Shown here in pieces: positions 7,799-16,071 of a stretch of 35,423 nucleotides of DNA. The DNA comes from an uncultured Oscillospiraceae bacterium (lineage in GTDB: Bacteria; Bacillota; Clostridia; Oscillospirales; Oscillospiraceae). The translations under genes and the position numbers were made by a program. The stretch lies in the NCBI GenBank assembly GCA_944385465.1, contig CALWXH010000014.1, positions 1 through 35,423 on the forward strand, given 5' to 3'. The notes beneath the pieces are model-generated. The model was not told the origin of the DNA and did not search any database. It saw nothing but the letters and a program-made list of their open reading frames with translations. Position 1 is the first letter of the stretch; each line of letters opens with the position of its first letter.

Positions 7799-8866
7799 TC
7801 AGTCCTTCTGCTGCGATAGCTGCTCCGCCTGCCGGGCGGCGGCCAGGGCGTCGATGATCTCGTCCAGGTCGCCGTCCATCACCGCGTCCAGCCGATAAAG
7901 GGTCAATCCGATCCGGTGGTCGGTGAGCCGGCCCTGGGGAAAGTTATAGGTGCGGATGCGCTCGTTGCGCATGCCGGTGCCGATCTGGCTGCGCCGCTCC
8001 TGGCCGTATTCCGACTGGATGCGCTCCTGCTCCCGCTCGTACAGGATGGAGGCCAGGATGCGCATGGCCTTCTCCCGGTTCTGGAACTGGCTGCGCTCCT
8101 GCTGGCACTCCACCACCGTCCCGGTGGGCCGGTGGATGAGGCGCACGGCGGAGGAGGTCTTGTTCACGTGCTGCCCCCCGGCGCCGGAGGCCCGGTAGAC
8201 CTGCATCTCCACGTCGGCGTGGTTGAGGTGCACGTCCACCTCCTCCATCTCGGGCAGCACCGCCACCGTGGCGGTGGAGGTGTGCACCCGGCCGCCGGAC
8301 TCGGTCTCCGGCACCCGCTGCACCCGGTGAACCCCGCTCTCATACTTCAGCCGGGACCAGGCGCCCTCTCCAATGACCGTGAAGGAAATTTCCTTGACTC
8401 CGCCCAGCTCCGTTTCGCTCAGGGAGTTCACCTCCACGCTCCAGCCCCGGCCCTCGGCGTACATGGTGTACATGCGCACCAGGCTGTGGGCAAACAGGGC
8501 GGACTCCTCCCCGCCCACGCCGGCCCGGATCTCCACGATGACGTTCTTGCCGTCGTTGGGGTCCCGGGGCAGCAGCAGGATCTTGATGCGCTGTTCCAGC
8601 GCCCCGATCTCCTCTTTGGCCTGCTCCAGCTCCTCCCGGGCCAGCTCCTTCAGCTCCGGGTCGGACTCGGCCAGCAGGGCCTGGGCGTCCGCCATGGCCT
8701 GCCTGGCCTTTTCCAGCGCCCGGCAGGCGGTGGCCAGCGGCTCCAGCTCCTTTTGCTCCCGGTTGAGGCGGGACACCAGCTCCGGGTCGGCATAAGTCTC
8801 GTTGGCGGCCAGCTGGGCCTCGATCTGGGCATAGCGCAGTTCTATGCTTTTCAGTCTGTCGGTCAC
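7799..8866 (-). CDS. prfA: Peptide chain release factor 1
   Basis: RF1 recognises UAA and UAG stop codons and triggers peptide release. The codon-reading tripeptide is PET (186-188, in [10 protein letters not shown]), a form common in Firmicutes RF1. The catalytic GGQ lies at 230-232 in [41 protein letters not shown] follows near the C-terminus as expected. It has 355 residues, full length. The start is GTG at 8866 with AGGAAG upstream, 14 bases after the YdcF-like gene. The gene prmC (RF methyltransferase), which often follows prfA, is not here; the HAD-TsaC fusion takes its place. Confidence 0.97.
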   Translation of the reverse strand: MTDRLKSIELRYAQIEAQLAANETYADPELVSRLNREQKELEPLATACRALEKARQAMADAQALLAESDPELKELAREELEQAKEEIGALEQRIKILLLPRDPNDGKNVIVEIRAGVGGEESALFAHSLVRMYTMYAEGRGWSVEVNSLSETELGGVKEISFTVIGEGAWSRLKYESGVHRVQRVPETESGGRVHTSTATVAVLPEMEEVDVHLNHADVEMQVYRASGAGGQHVNKTSSAVRLIHRPTGTVVECQQERSQFQNREKAMRILASILYEREQERIQSEYGQERRSQIGTGMRNERIRTYNFPQGRLTDHRIGLTLYRLDAVMDGDLDEIIDALAAARQAEQLSQQKD

Positions 8867-8880
8867 AGGCTCACACTTCC

Positions 8881-9519
8881 TCAGTCAAACAAAAAAGATT
8901 TCACCAGGGCCAGCGGCTCCCGGATATACATCATCAGCCTGGAGGGGACGTGGCTGGAGGGGGCCGCCAGGGTGGAGATCTCCCCCAGCCCATAGCGCTG
9001 GGCCAGCATCCGCACCCGGGCCAGATGAAACCCATTGGACACCACCAGCAGATTCCCCTGCCAGTCCAGCCCGGATTCCTCCAGGAGCTCGCGGGTATAC
9101 ATCAGATTCTGGCTGGTGTTGTGGGACTCGTCCTCCAGCAGGATCTGCCCCTCCGGGAAGCCGTGCTCCACCAGATAGTCCGCCATGGCCTCCGCCTCAG
9201 AGATGTGCTCGTCCGGCCCCTGGCCGCCGGAGGCGATCACCGTCATATCCGGGTGGTCCTCCAGATAGTCCAGCGCGGTGTCCAGCCGGTCCTGGAGCAG
9301 CACCGACGGGCCGTCTGCGCGCACCTGGCAGCCCAGGATGATCATGATGGAGGGCTCGCCGTACAGGTCAGTATGGCTGCCCGCCAGCACCACCCCCAGC
9401 AGGGCGGCAAAGGCCAGGACCCCCGCCGCGATGAGGGCCAGCAGGGCGATGAGCCATTTCTTCCACCCCGCCATGGGGCGCCTGCCCTGATAGGGTTTGT
9501 ATTCTCGCTTCTGTTTCAT
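8881..9519 (-). CDS. YdcF/SanA/ElyC-like membrane protein (DUF218)
   Basis: The protein has a basic N-terminus and one membrane segment (about residues 22-46, [21 protein letters not shown]), followed by an extracytoplasmic DUF218 domain. Recognisable family elements are [55 protein letters not shown] and [13 protein letters not shown]. Relatives such as SanA and ElyC affect envelope integrity and lipid-carrier use, but the biochemical activity is not established. The ATG overlaps the NUDIX stop (ATGA), so translation is coupled. Location in a peptidoglycan-precursor operon fits an envelope role. Confidence 0.87.
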   Translation of the reverse strand: MKQKREYKPYQGRRPMAGWKKWLIALLALIAAGVLAFAALLGVVLAGSHTDLYGEPSIMIILGCQVRADGPSVLLQDRLDTALDYLEDHPDMTVIASGGQGPDEHISEAEAMADYLVEHGFPEGQILLEDESHNTSQNLMYTRELLEESGLDWQGNLLVVSNGFHLARVRMLAQRYGLGEISTLAAPSSHVPSRLMMYIREPLALVKSFLFD

Positions 9520-10025
9520 CCTTGGTCACCAGATTGAAAAGTCTCCTCGTATTCATATTCTGTTCTCAGCTCCAGGGCGTCCGGCAGGTGGAAGATAGCC
9601 GTTTTGAGAAACAGCGGATAGAGGTACTCCCCTTCCAGTCGCTCAAAGGCCAGCCACTGGAACTGGTGCTCGTGCCTGCCCTCCGCCAGGGAAAAGGACT
9701 CCCCCAGGGAGAGCAGCCCCGTGTGGGAGACGTCAACCAGGAAGTAAAGGCACAGCTCGTGGTACCGCTCCTGGTCCACATCCTCCACAAAAAAGTTCTG
9801 GACCAGCCACAGCGGCCGGATAATCTTGGCGTCAACCCCCAGTTCCTCCTTCACTTCCCGCAGCACCGCCTGCTCCACCGCCTCATGGAGTTTGACCCGC
9901 CCGCCGGGCAGATAGGAATAAGGGGAACGCTCGTCCCGCATGACCAGTAGCTTCCCGTCCTGGATCATCACCGCGCACACCCGGTAGTTGAATGTGCCCT
10001 CACTCATCCGAAACGTGATATCCAT
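9516..10025 (-). CDS. NUDIX hydrolase
   Basis: A 169-residue cytoplasmic pyrophosphohydrolase with a complete NUDIX box, GRVKLHEAVEQAVLREVKEE followed by LGV, matching GX5EX7REUXEEXGU. It probably removes or recycles a nucleoside diphosphate derivative; the substrate cannot be assigned. The ATG at 10025 starts just after the ABC-F stop (10027) and is the first methionine giving the normal N-terminus. Its stop overlaps the start of the YdcF-like gene. It is thus locked in a tightly packed operon. Confidence 0.9.
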   Translation of the reverse strand: MDITFRMSEGTFNYRVCAVMIQDGKLLVMRDERSPYSYLPGGRVKLHEAVEQAVLREVKEELGVDAKIIRPLWLVQNFFVEDVDQERYHELCLYFLVDVSHTGLLSLGESFSLAEGRHEHQFQWLAFERLEGEYLYPLFLKTAIFHLPDALELRTEYEYEETFQSGDQG

Positions 10026-10026
10026 G

Positions 10027-11934
10027 CTATCCCTTCGCTTCCTCCAGCTCGGCGGCGAGCTTCTCCCATTCCGTATATAAGTGAGCCAGCTCGTCCTCCA
10101 GCTGTTCCCGCTCGGCATACAGGTCCTGGAGCTTCAGGTAGTCGGAGGACGCCGCCTCCATCTCCTGGGCCAGCTCGTCCAGGCGGACCTCCGCCTTCTC
10201 CACCGCCCGCTCGGCGGCCCGCACCTGCTTTTCCAGCTCCTTGGTGCCGCCGGGGCGCTTTGGCTTTTCCTCCTTGGGCCTGGCCGGCTCGGGGGCAGGC
10301 TGCCTGGCCCCGGCCTTCAGCTGGGCCTGCCGCTCCCGCCAGGCCCGGAACTCCGAGTAGCTGCCCCGGAAGTCGGTGATCTTCCCATCCTCCAGCATCC
10401 AGATCCGCTGGGCGAATTTTTCAATGAAATACCGGTCGTGGGAGACAAAGAGCAGGTTGCCGCCGAAGTCGGCCACCGCGTCCTCGATCCACTCCCTCGA
10501 GTCGATGTCCAGGTGGTTGGTGGGCTCGTCCAGGATGAGGAAGTTGATCTTGCTGTCCATGAGCATGCACAGCCGCAGCCTGGACTGCTCCCCGCCGGAC
10601 AAGGCGGACACCTGCTTGAACACGTCCTCCCCCCGGAACTGGAAGGCGGCCAGCCGGTCCCGGGCCTCCTGGGTGGTGCAGTTCTGGGCGTAGAGCATGG
10701 TGTCCACCAGATTCCGGTCCGGCCGGTCAAAGTGGATGATCTGGGGCAGATATCCTATGCGGATGGAGGGACCCAGGTATACCGAGCCCTGGTCGGGCTC
10801 CTCCTCCCCCATGACGATCTTCAGAAAGGTGGACTTTCCGGTGCCGTTGTCCCCCAGCAGGGCGATGCGCTCCCCCCCTGTCACCTCCAGGTCCAGGCCG
10901 GAGAACAGGGTGCGCGCCCCGAAGGATTTGCTCAGGTGGTCCACGATCATGGCCTCGTCCCCGAAGAACTCCCGCTCCCCGAAGCGGGTGGTGAGCTTCT
11001 TCTCCCTGGTGGGCCGGTCGGTGGTGCGGATGCGCTCGATGCGTTTTTCCATGGACTTGGCCCGCCTGTAGGTCTTGTCCATTCCCTTGAAGGCCCACAT
11101 GCGGAGATTTTCCGCCGCCTCTTCCAGCTGGGCGATCTTGGCCTGCTCCTTCTCGTACTGCTTCAAACGCTCCTGATACCGCCGCTCCTTCTCCTCCACA
11201 TAGAAGGAGTAGTTGCCGGCGTACAGCTCCGCCTTGCCGTCGTGGACCTCCGCCACCCGTTTGACCACCTTGTCCAGAAACCAGCGGTCGTGGGAGATGG
11301 CCAGCACCGTGCCCTTGAAGTGCTCCAGGTAGCCCTCCAGCCACTCGGTGGCGTTCAGGTCCAGGTGGTTGGTGGGCTCGTCCAGCAGGAGGATGTCCGT
11401 ATCCTCCAGAATGAGCCGGGCCAGGTTGATGCGGGTCTTCTCCCCGCCGGACAGGGCGGCGAAGGGCCGCTGGCGCATGTCGGCGTCGATGGTCAGGCCG
11501 TTGCACACCTTGTTCAGCCGGGTCTCGGTGTCATAGCCGCCCCCCGCCTCAAAGGCGGCGGACAGCTTGTCATAGCGGGCGAGCACCTCCGGCGAGGCGC
11601 TCTCCCCCATCCGGGCGGCCAGGGTCTCCATCTCCCGCTCCATGGCGTGGAGAGGCGCAAAGGCGGTGTCCAACACGTCCCGGACGGTGTACCCCTCCGG
11701 ATACACCGGGATCTGGGAGATGAGTCCCAGCCGCTTGCCCGGGGCGATGGACACCGTCCCCTCATCCGGCTCCACCTGCCCGGTGAGAATGCGGAAGAGG
11801 GTGGTCTTGCCGGCGCCGTTCTTGCCCAGCAATCCCACCCGCTCCCCCTCGTCCACCTGGAGCGAGAAGCCATCTAAAATTTTCCGGCCCACCTCAAACT
11901 CCTTCACCAGGCCGGTGAGCTGAATGTCGATCAT
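10027..11934 (-). CDS. ABC-F family ATPase, duplicated nucleotide-binding domains
   Basis: A soluble 635-residue protein with two ABC domains and no membrane segments. Domain 1 has GKNGAGKTT (37-45), LSGGEKTRINLARL and DEPTNHLD. Domain 2 has GDNGTGKST, LSGGEQSRLRL and DEPTNHLD. Both catalytic glutamates are kept. A charged linker between them (VEEKERRYQERLKQYEKEQ onward) is the P-site tRNA-interaction motif of the family. The C-terminus, after a Pro/Lys-rich spacer, is a coiled coil as in Uup/YdiF types. ABC-F proteins act on the ribosome, relieving stalled elongation or protecting it from antibiotics. Whether this one gives resistance cannot be said; location in a housekeeping operon favours a translation role. 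Confidence 0.94.
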   Translation of the reverse strand: MIDIQLTGLVKEFEVGRKILDGFSLQVDEGERVGLLGKNGAGKTTLFRILTGQVEPDEGTVSIAPGKRLGLISQIPVYPEGYTVRDVLDTAFAPLHAMEREMETLAARMGESASPEVLARYDKLSAAFEAGGGYDTETRLNKVCNGLTIDADMRQRPFAALSGGEKTRINLARLILEDTDILLLDEPTNHLDLNATEWLEGYLEHFKGTVLAISHDRWFLDKVVKRVAEVHDGKAELYAGNYSFYVEEKERRYQERLKQYEKEQAKIAQLEEAAENLRMWAFKGMDKTYRRAKSMEKRIERIRTTDRPTREKKLTTRFGEREFFGDEAMIVDHLSKSFGARTLFSGLDLEVTGGERIALLGDNGTGKSTFLKIVMGEEEPDQGSVYLGPSIRIGYLPQIIHFDRPDRNLVDTMLYAQNCTTQEARDRLAAFQFRGEDVFKQVSALSGGEQSRLRLCMLMDSKINFLILDEPTNHLDIDSREWIEDAVADFGGNLLFVSHDRYFIEKFAQRIWMLEDGKITDFRGSYSEFRAWRERQAQLKAGARQPAPEPARPKEEKPKRPGGTKELEKQVRAAERAVEKAEVRLDELAQEMEAASSDYLKLQDLYAEREQLEDELAHLYTEWEKLAAELEEAKG

Positions 11935-11964
11935 GTGTTTCGCTCCGTTTCCGCGCGTCCCCGG

Positions 11965-13353
11965 TCAGTCCGGGATATTGGCCTGCAGGTAATCCACGAT
12001 CTTCTCAAAGGCCATGGACCGGGAGGCCTTCACCAGAATGGTCACTCCGGAGCGCAGCTCCCGCAGCAGGGCCTGTTTGGCCTGCTCCATATCGGGGTAG
12101 TAGTCCGCCTGGTCCAGCCCGCCCGCCTTGGCGCCCTCCGCCATATAGCGGGCCAGCTCCCCGATGGCGATGAGCCGGTCGATCCCCGCGGCGGCAAAGT
12201 AGCCGCCCACCGCCCGGTGGAAGGCCTCGCTGCTGGGGCCCAGCTCCTTCATGTCCCCCACCACGGCCACCTTCCGGCGGCCCCGGGCGTCGCTGAGCAC
12301 CGCGGCGGCGGCCCGCATGGACTGGGGGTTGGCATTGTAGGCGTCGTTGAGAATGACGATGTCCCCGGCGCAGCGGATGACGTTCATGCGCATCTTGGTG
12401 GGCAGGAAGCCCCGGATCCCCTGGGTGATCTCGTCCCCCCCCATGCCGAAATGCTCGGCCAGGGCGGAGGCGATGAGGGTGGGGTACACCATGTGGGTGC
12501 CCAGGGCGGGGATCTCCGCCTCAAACTGGGTGGCAGGCGTGCGCACCATACACTCCAGATGGGTGGCGCCATCGCTCACCACATTCAGGGCGGTGTAGTC
12601 CATGCCCGGCCCCCGGCCCACAAACAATGTGGTCTGGGCCAGCTCCCCCCGGAGGGTGGCCAGCATGGGGTCGTCTCCGTTGAGGACGGCCAGGCCATTT
12701 CCCTTCAGGTGGTGGAAGATCTCACACTTGGCCTCAAAGATGGTCTCCCGGCTGCCCAGGTTCTCGATGTGGGCGTCCCCGATGTTGGTGATCACCGCCA
12801 CATCGGGCTCCACCAGCTCGCTGAGGTAGTCGATCTCCCCGGCGTGGTCCATCCCCATCTCCACCACGCAGATCTGGTGGGTGTGGTCCAGCCGCAGCAG
12901 GGTCAGGGGCAGTCCGATGGCGTTGTTGTAGTTGCCCTCGGTCTTGAGCACCCGATAGCGCACGCTGAGCACCGCGGCGATCATATCCTTGGCGGTGGTT
13001 TTGCCCACCGAGCCGGTGACCGCCACAAAGGGGATGGGGAACTGGCTCTTGTAGTACCGCGCCAGGTCCCGCAGGGCCCGCTGGGTGGAGCGCACCTTCA
13101 CATAGAACTTCCCGGGCAGGTAGCTCTCCCGCTCCCGGGCGGTGAGGCAGCCGGCGGCCCCTCCCTCCAAGGCGGCGTTGATGAAGGCGTGGCCGTCAAA
13201 CCGCTCCCCCTCCAGGGGCAGGAACAGGCTGCCGGGGGTGATCTGCCGGCTGTCGGTACACACGTCGGTAAACCGGGTGTCCAGATCGGCAAAGTCCCCC
13301 AGCAGGGTGCCGTCCACCGCCTGGAGCAGCTGCCGCAGTGTCATAGCTTCCAT
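11965..13353 (-). CDS. murF: UDP-N-acetylmuramoyl-tripeptide--D-alanyl-D-alanine ligase
   Basis: MurF adds the D-Ala-D-Ala dipeptide to the UDP-MurNAc-tripeptide, completing the cytoplasmic peptidoglycan precursor. The substrate-binding N-terminal domain (DSRQITPGSLFLPLEGERFDG style) is followed by the Mur ligase P-loop TGSVGKTT (113-120) and EMGMDHAGEIDYLSELVEPD. NDAYNANPQSMRAA marks the C-terminal domain. The 462-residue length is typical. ATG 13353 has GGGAGAGAAGAT before it; ATG 13344 is a possible alternative. It sits between ddl, which makes its dipeptide substrate, and the ABC-F gene. Confidence 0.97.
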   Translation of the reverse strand: MEAMTLRQLLQAVDGTLLGDFADLDTRFTDVCTDSRQITPGSLFLPLEGERFDGHAFINAALEGGAAGCLTARERESYLPGKFYVKVRSTQRALRDLARYYKSQFPIPFVAVTGSVGKTTAKDMIAAVLSVRYRVLKTEGNYNNAIGLPLTLLRLDHTHQICVVEMGMDHAGEIDYLSELVEPDVAVITNIGDAHIENLGSRETIFEAKCEIFHHLKGNGLAVLNGDDPMLATLRGELAQTTLFVGRGPGMDYTALNVVSDGATHLECMVRTPATQFEAEIPALGTHMVYPTLIASALAEHFGMGGDEITQGIRGFLPTKMRMNVIRCAGDIVILNDAYNANPQSMRAAAAVLSDARGRRKVAVVGDMKELGPSSEAFHRAVGGYFAAAGIDRLIAIGELARYMAEGAKAGGLDQADYYPDMEQAKQALLRELRSGVTILVKASRSMAFEKIVDYLQANIPD

Positions 13354-13376
13354 ATCTTCTCTCTCCCATCTGTTCT

Positions 13377-13399
13377 CCCCGGCGGGCAGTCCGCCGGGG
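13377..13399 (-). other. Intercistronic hairpin between ddl and murF
   Basis: A perfect 9-bp stem (CCCCGGCGG with CCGCCGGGG, loop of 5) lies in the 53-base ddl-murF gap. No T-run follows on the minus strand. It may stabilise the upstream message or attenuate weakly rather than terminate. Confidence 0.4.
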
Positions 13400-13406
13400 C
13401 AGGCCC

Positions 13407-14453
13407 TTACTTGCCGGCCCGCCGGGCGTCCAGGGACGCCCGGATGATCCGCTCACACAGTTCTCCGTAGTCGATGCCCACCGCGGCGGCCTCCTGGGGC
13501 ACCAGGCTGGTGGGGGTCATACCGGGCAGGGTGTTGATCTCCAGGAACCAGGGGGTGCCGTCCGGGGTGACAATGAAGTCCGCCCGGGAGTACACCTGCA
13601 GCCCCAGGGCCCGGAACACCGTCAGGGCCGCCTGGCCCAGACGCTCCTCCCACTCCCGGGGAATGGGGGCGGGGCAGATTTCCTCCGCCGCCCCGGGCTG
13701 ATACTTGTTCTCGTAGTCGTAAAAGCCCACCTTGGGGATGATCTCAATGGAGGGCAGGGCGGCATCCTCCAGAATGCCCACCTGGATCTCCCGGCCGGCG
13801 ATGTACTGCTCGATGACGCAGCATCCCCCCTGCTCCAGCCCCAGTTCCAGGGCCCGGCGCAGCTCCTCCCGGTCATGGGCGATGGACACGCCGATGGAGG
13901 AACCGGACCCCACCGGCTTCACCACGCAGGGCAGCTCCAGCCGGTCCGTCAGGCCGGGGATGTCCTGCGCCCCATAGCGCACCGTCTCCCAGCTGGGGGT
14001 GGTCACCCCCAGGGGAGCCACCACCCGCTTGGTGAGATCCTTGTCCATGGCAATGGCGCTGCCCAGATGTCCGGACCCGGTATAGGGAATGCCCATCAGG
14101 TCAAGGGCGGCCTGTACCCGGCCGTCCTCTCCGCAGGCGCCGTGCAGGGCCAGGAACACCACATCCGCCCGGGCGCACAGCTCCAGCACCCCGGGGCCGA
14201 ACTGGCTGGCGCTGTCCCCGGGCCGGGACGCCTTCACCGCCTCCAGATCCGGCTCCTGCCGGGCCACCCGGGCCGACTGCTCCGGCAGGGGCGCCTCAAA
14301 GGGGTCCCCCTGCCCCTCAGGCAGGCCCAGGTACAGATCCACAAAGGCCGCCTGGTGCCCCCGGCCCCGCAGGGTCTGGCAGATCTTCACGCCGCTGGAC
14401 AGGGACACATTGCGCTCGGGGCTCAGGCCGCCGGCCAAAACTACAATTTTCAC
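13407..14453 (-). CDS. ddl: D-alanine--D-alanine ligase
   Basis: This ATP-grasp enzyme condenses two D-alanines for MurF. Signature stretches are LAGGLSPERNVSLSSG at the N-terminus, GACGEDGRVQ, GSAIAMDKDLTK, VKPVGSGSSIGVS and the metal-binding C-terminus FLEINTLPGMTPTSLVPQ. GTG at 14453 gives the canonical MKIVVLAGG start and has GGGTGG upstream; an in-frame GTG at 14462 would add three residues. It is the first gene after a strong promoter and probably heads the operon running through murF, ABC-F, NUDIX, YdcF-like, prfA and the HAD-TsaC fusion. Confidence 0.96.
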   Translation of the reverse strand: MKIVVLAGGLSPERNVSLSSGVKICQTLRGRGHQAAFVDLYLGLPEGQGDPFEAPLPEQSARVARQEPDLEAVKASRPGDSASQFGPGVLELCARADVVFLALHGACGEDGRVQAALDLMGIPYTGSGHLGSAIAMDKDLTKRVVAPLGVTTPSWETVRYGAQDIPGLTDRLELPCVVKPVGSGSSIGVSIAHDREELRRALELGLEQGGCCVIEQYIAGREIQVGILEDAALPSIEIIPKVGFYDYENKYQPGAAEEICPAPIPREWEERLGQAALTVFRALGLQVYSRADFIVTPDGTPWFLEINTLPGMTPTSLVPQEAAAVGIDYGELCERIIRASLDARRAGK

Positions 14454-14602
14454 AGATACCACCCATTCTGCCGCTGCGCGCGGCGCAAAACAGTATTCCG
14501 CCCGTCCCCCGGCCTGCGCCGGATCATCCGGGCCTTCTCACACAGGATATGCCGGGCCGCGCCGGAACTGTACCTCCGCGCGGCAAACCGCATAGGCAGT
14601 TT

Positions 14603-14631
14603 ATTATATCACCAATTTCTCCGGCGCACAA
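14603..14631 (-). promoter_or_regulatory. SigA-type promoter of the ddl-murF operon
   Basis: On the minus strand TTGTGC (14626-14631), a 17-base spacer and a perfect TATAAT (14603-14608) lie about 150 bases upstream of ddl. The 5' leader of about 140 bases is rich in short GC stems; I see no named riboswitch in it. Confidence 0.75.
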
Positions 14632-14645
14632 GGGCCGGCGGCAGG

Positions 14646-15770
14646 TCATGCAATGGTGATCTCCACCCCGTTGACCTGCACATCCCCCTCCACCCGGACC
14701 AGGATGTACTTGCAGCCGTGTAGGATCTCCGTGCGCACCAGATCCCCCCGGTCCGGGTTCACCTGGATCACCACGTCCGGGGTGCGCACCTCCACCTTCC
14801 CCGCGTCGATGAGGTTGCGGGGGGACACCTGGGCCTGCGCGCCGAAGGTGTCGTCAAACCGCGCCTCAAAGGCCTGGGCATGGTCCGCGTCCACGCCGCA
14901 GGAGCGCAGCACTCCCGCCATCTGTCCCTTGGTGAGGACCAGGGGCTCCCGCTCATGGTTTTCCTTGTGGACGGCGATCATCTCCCGCAGCTGGCCGTGC
15001 ACCGCCTGCACCACCTCATAGCTGCTCTCCCCCTCCAGGCTCTCCCCCAGGGCGGCCTGGAAATTCTCCTTCTGGGCGGCGGCGGGCATGGGGGGCTGGG
15101 CATGGAACACCGCCTGGACAAAGTCCTCGTGATCCTGGGCCGGGTCCTTGGTGTAGCACAGCGCCCCGTACAGGTTGGCCGCCCGGTCGTCAAAGGCGGG
15201 ATAGAGAAAGCCGAAGGCGGGGGCGGACACCAGCTGGTTCATCTGCCGGTTGTGGAACTCGTTCTCCCGCATGTAGTAGCTCAGGGCCGGCTTGGTCTCC
15301 GCCACCGGGCACACGCTGCACAGGATGTAGCGGTACACCTCACCGCTGTCCTCCGGCTCCTCCCCCCGGGAGCGCCGGGGCACGTCGTAGGCGTCGCTCA
15401 CCAGCAGGATGAGATAACCGCCCTCCACCTTCACGCTGTCGGACACCCTCTGGAAAAAGGCGTCCACCGCCCCCTGGTCCTCCAGGGCGCTGTCCCGGAG
15501 GGCGCGCAGCAGCTTGTGCTCCTCCCCATAGGCCACTTCCCCGGTGTCAAAGCTCAGGTTCACCAGATTCTTGCCCAGGGTGCCGGACAGCGTCTTGCGC
15601 AGCACCCCCAGCAGCAGTTCCGTCTCGTCCTGGCTCATCATGGCCAGGGACTGCTCAAACTTAGCGGCGATATGCCCCAGCTCGTTCACATAGCAGCCCC
15701 GGATTTTGCCGAAGCTGTTGCGCTCCGGCTTGAAACGCCGGCGCAGCTCCGCCACTTCCCGCTCGTTCAT
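14646..15770 (-). CDS. DUF4317 family protein
   Basis: A 374-residue protein of the uncharacterised DUF4317 family, common in Clostridia. The family-typical opening MNEREVAELRRRFKPER and RIRGCYVNE-like segment (KIRGCYVNELGHI) are clear, as is the middle YILCSVCPV...KPALSYY region. It looks soluble, with no signal peptide or membrane segment. The ATG at 15770 has GGGAGGT 8 bases upstream; an in-frame extension to 15836 has no ribosome site and overlaps the tRNA terminator. No promoter is visible in the 50 bases between that terminator and the gene. Expression may depend on read-through from the tRNA-Gln promoter. Function unknown. Confidence 0.88.
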   Translation of the reverse strand: MNEREVAELRRRFKPERNSFGKIRGCYVNELGHIAAKFEQSLAMMSQDETELLLGVLRKTLSGTLGKNLVNLSFDTGEVAYGEEHKLLRALRDSALEDQGAVDAFFQRVSDSVKVEGGYLILLVSDAYDVPRRSRGEEPEDSGEVYRYILCSVCPVAETKPALSYYMRENEFHNRQMNQLVSAPAFGFLYPAFDDRAANLYGALCYTKDPAQDHEDFVQAVFHAQPPMPAAAQKENFQAALGESLEGESSYEVVQAVHGQLREMIAVHKENHEREPLVLTKGQMAGVLRSCGVDADHAQAFEARFDDTFGAQAQVSPRNLIDAGKVEVRTPDVVIQVNPDRGDLVRTEILHGCKYILVRVEGDVQVNGVEITIA

Positions 15771-15820
15771 CTCGGTATACCTCCCCGCGCCGGCCAGCCC
15801 GGCGCCCTTGTGATGGTGAG

Positions 15821-15854
15821 AAAAAAAGAAAGACACCTGCAGAGCAGATGTCTT
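15821..15854 (-). terminator. Terminator of tRNA-Gln
   Basis: An 11-bp stem (AAGACATCTGC with GCAGGTGTCTT, one G-T pair, loop TCT) is followed by TCTTTTTTTC on the minus strand, starting 8 bases after the encoded CCA end. Confidence 0.88.
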
Positions 15855-15861
15855 TTCCTTT

Positions 15862-15935
15862 TGGCAGCGGATGAAGGATTCGAACCCTCACGAACAGAGT
15901 CAGAGTCTGGTGTGCTACCATTACACTAATCCGCT
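15862..15935 (-). tRNA. tRNA-Gln (anticodon CUG)
   Basis: A cloverleaf can be drawn: acceptor AGCGGAT/ATCCGCT, D-arm GTGT-AATGGTA-GCAC, anticodon loop CTCTGAC giving CUG, T-arm GAGGG-TTCGAAT-CCTTC, discriminator G and encoded CCA. G73 suits GlnRS. The closing pair of the anticodon stem (positions 27-43) is a C-U mismatch. A strong promoter and terminator flank it as a single-gene unit. Confidence 0.93.
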
Positions 15936-15969
15936 ATCGATATCCCCGTCCGTCAGACGAGCATGTGTT

Positions 15970-15997
15970 ATTATAGCAGGTTTTTCCCGCTTGTCAA
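15970..15997 (-). promoter_or_regulatory. Promoter of tRNA-Gln
   Basis: Perfect TTGACA (15992-15997) and perfect TATAAT (15970-15975) are separated by 16 bases on the minus strand, ending 34 bases upstream of the mature tRNA 5' end. Confidence 0.88.
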
Positions 15998-16030
15998 GGG
16001 CTTTTTCAAATTCTCCGAAAATTTTGATGG

Positions 16031-16064
16031 GAAAAGGCGGGGCTCCCTCTCAGGGAGCCCCGCC
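16031..16064 (-). terminator. Terminator of the acidic-repeat cell-wall hydrolase gene
   Basis: A perfect 13-bp stem (arms 16052-16064 and 16036-16048, loop of 3) begins 7 bases after the stop codon and is followed by TTTTC on the minus strand. Confidence 0.8.
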
Positions 16065-16071
16065 TGCCAGA

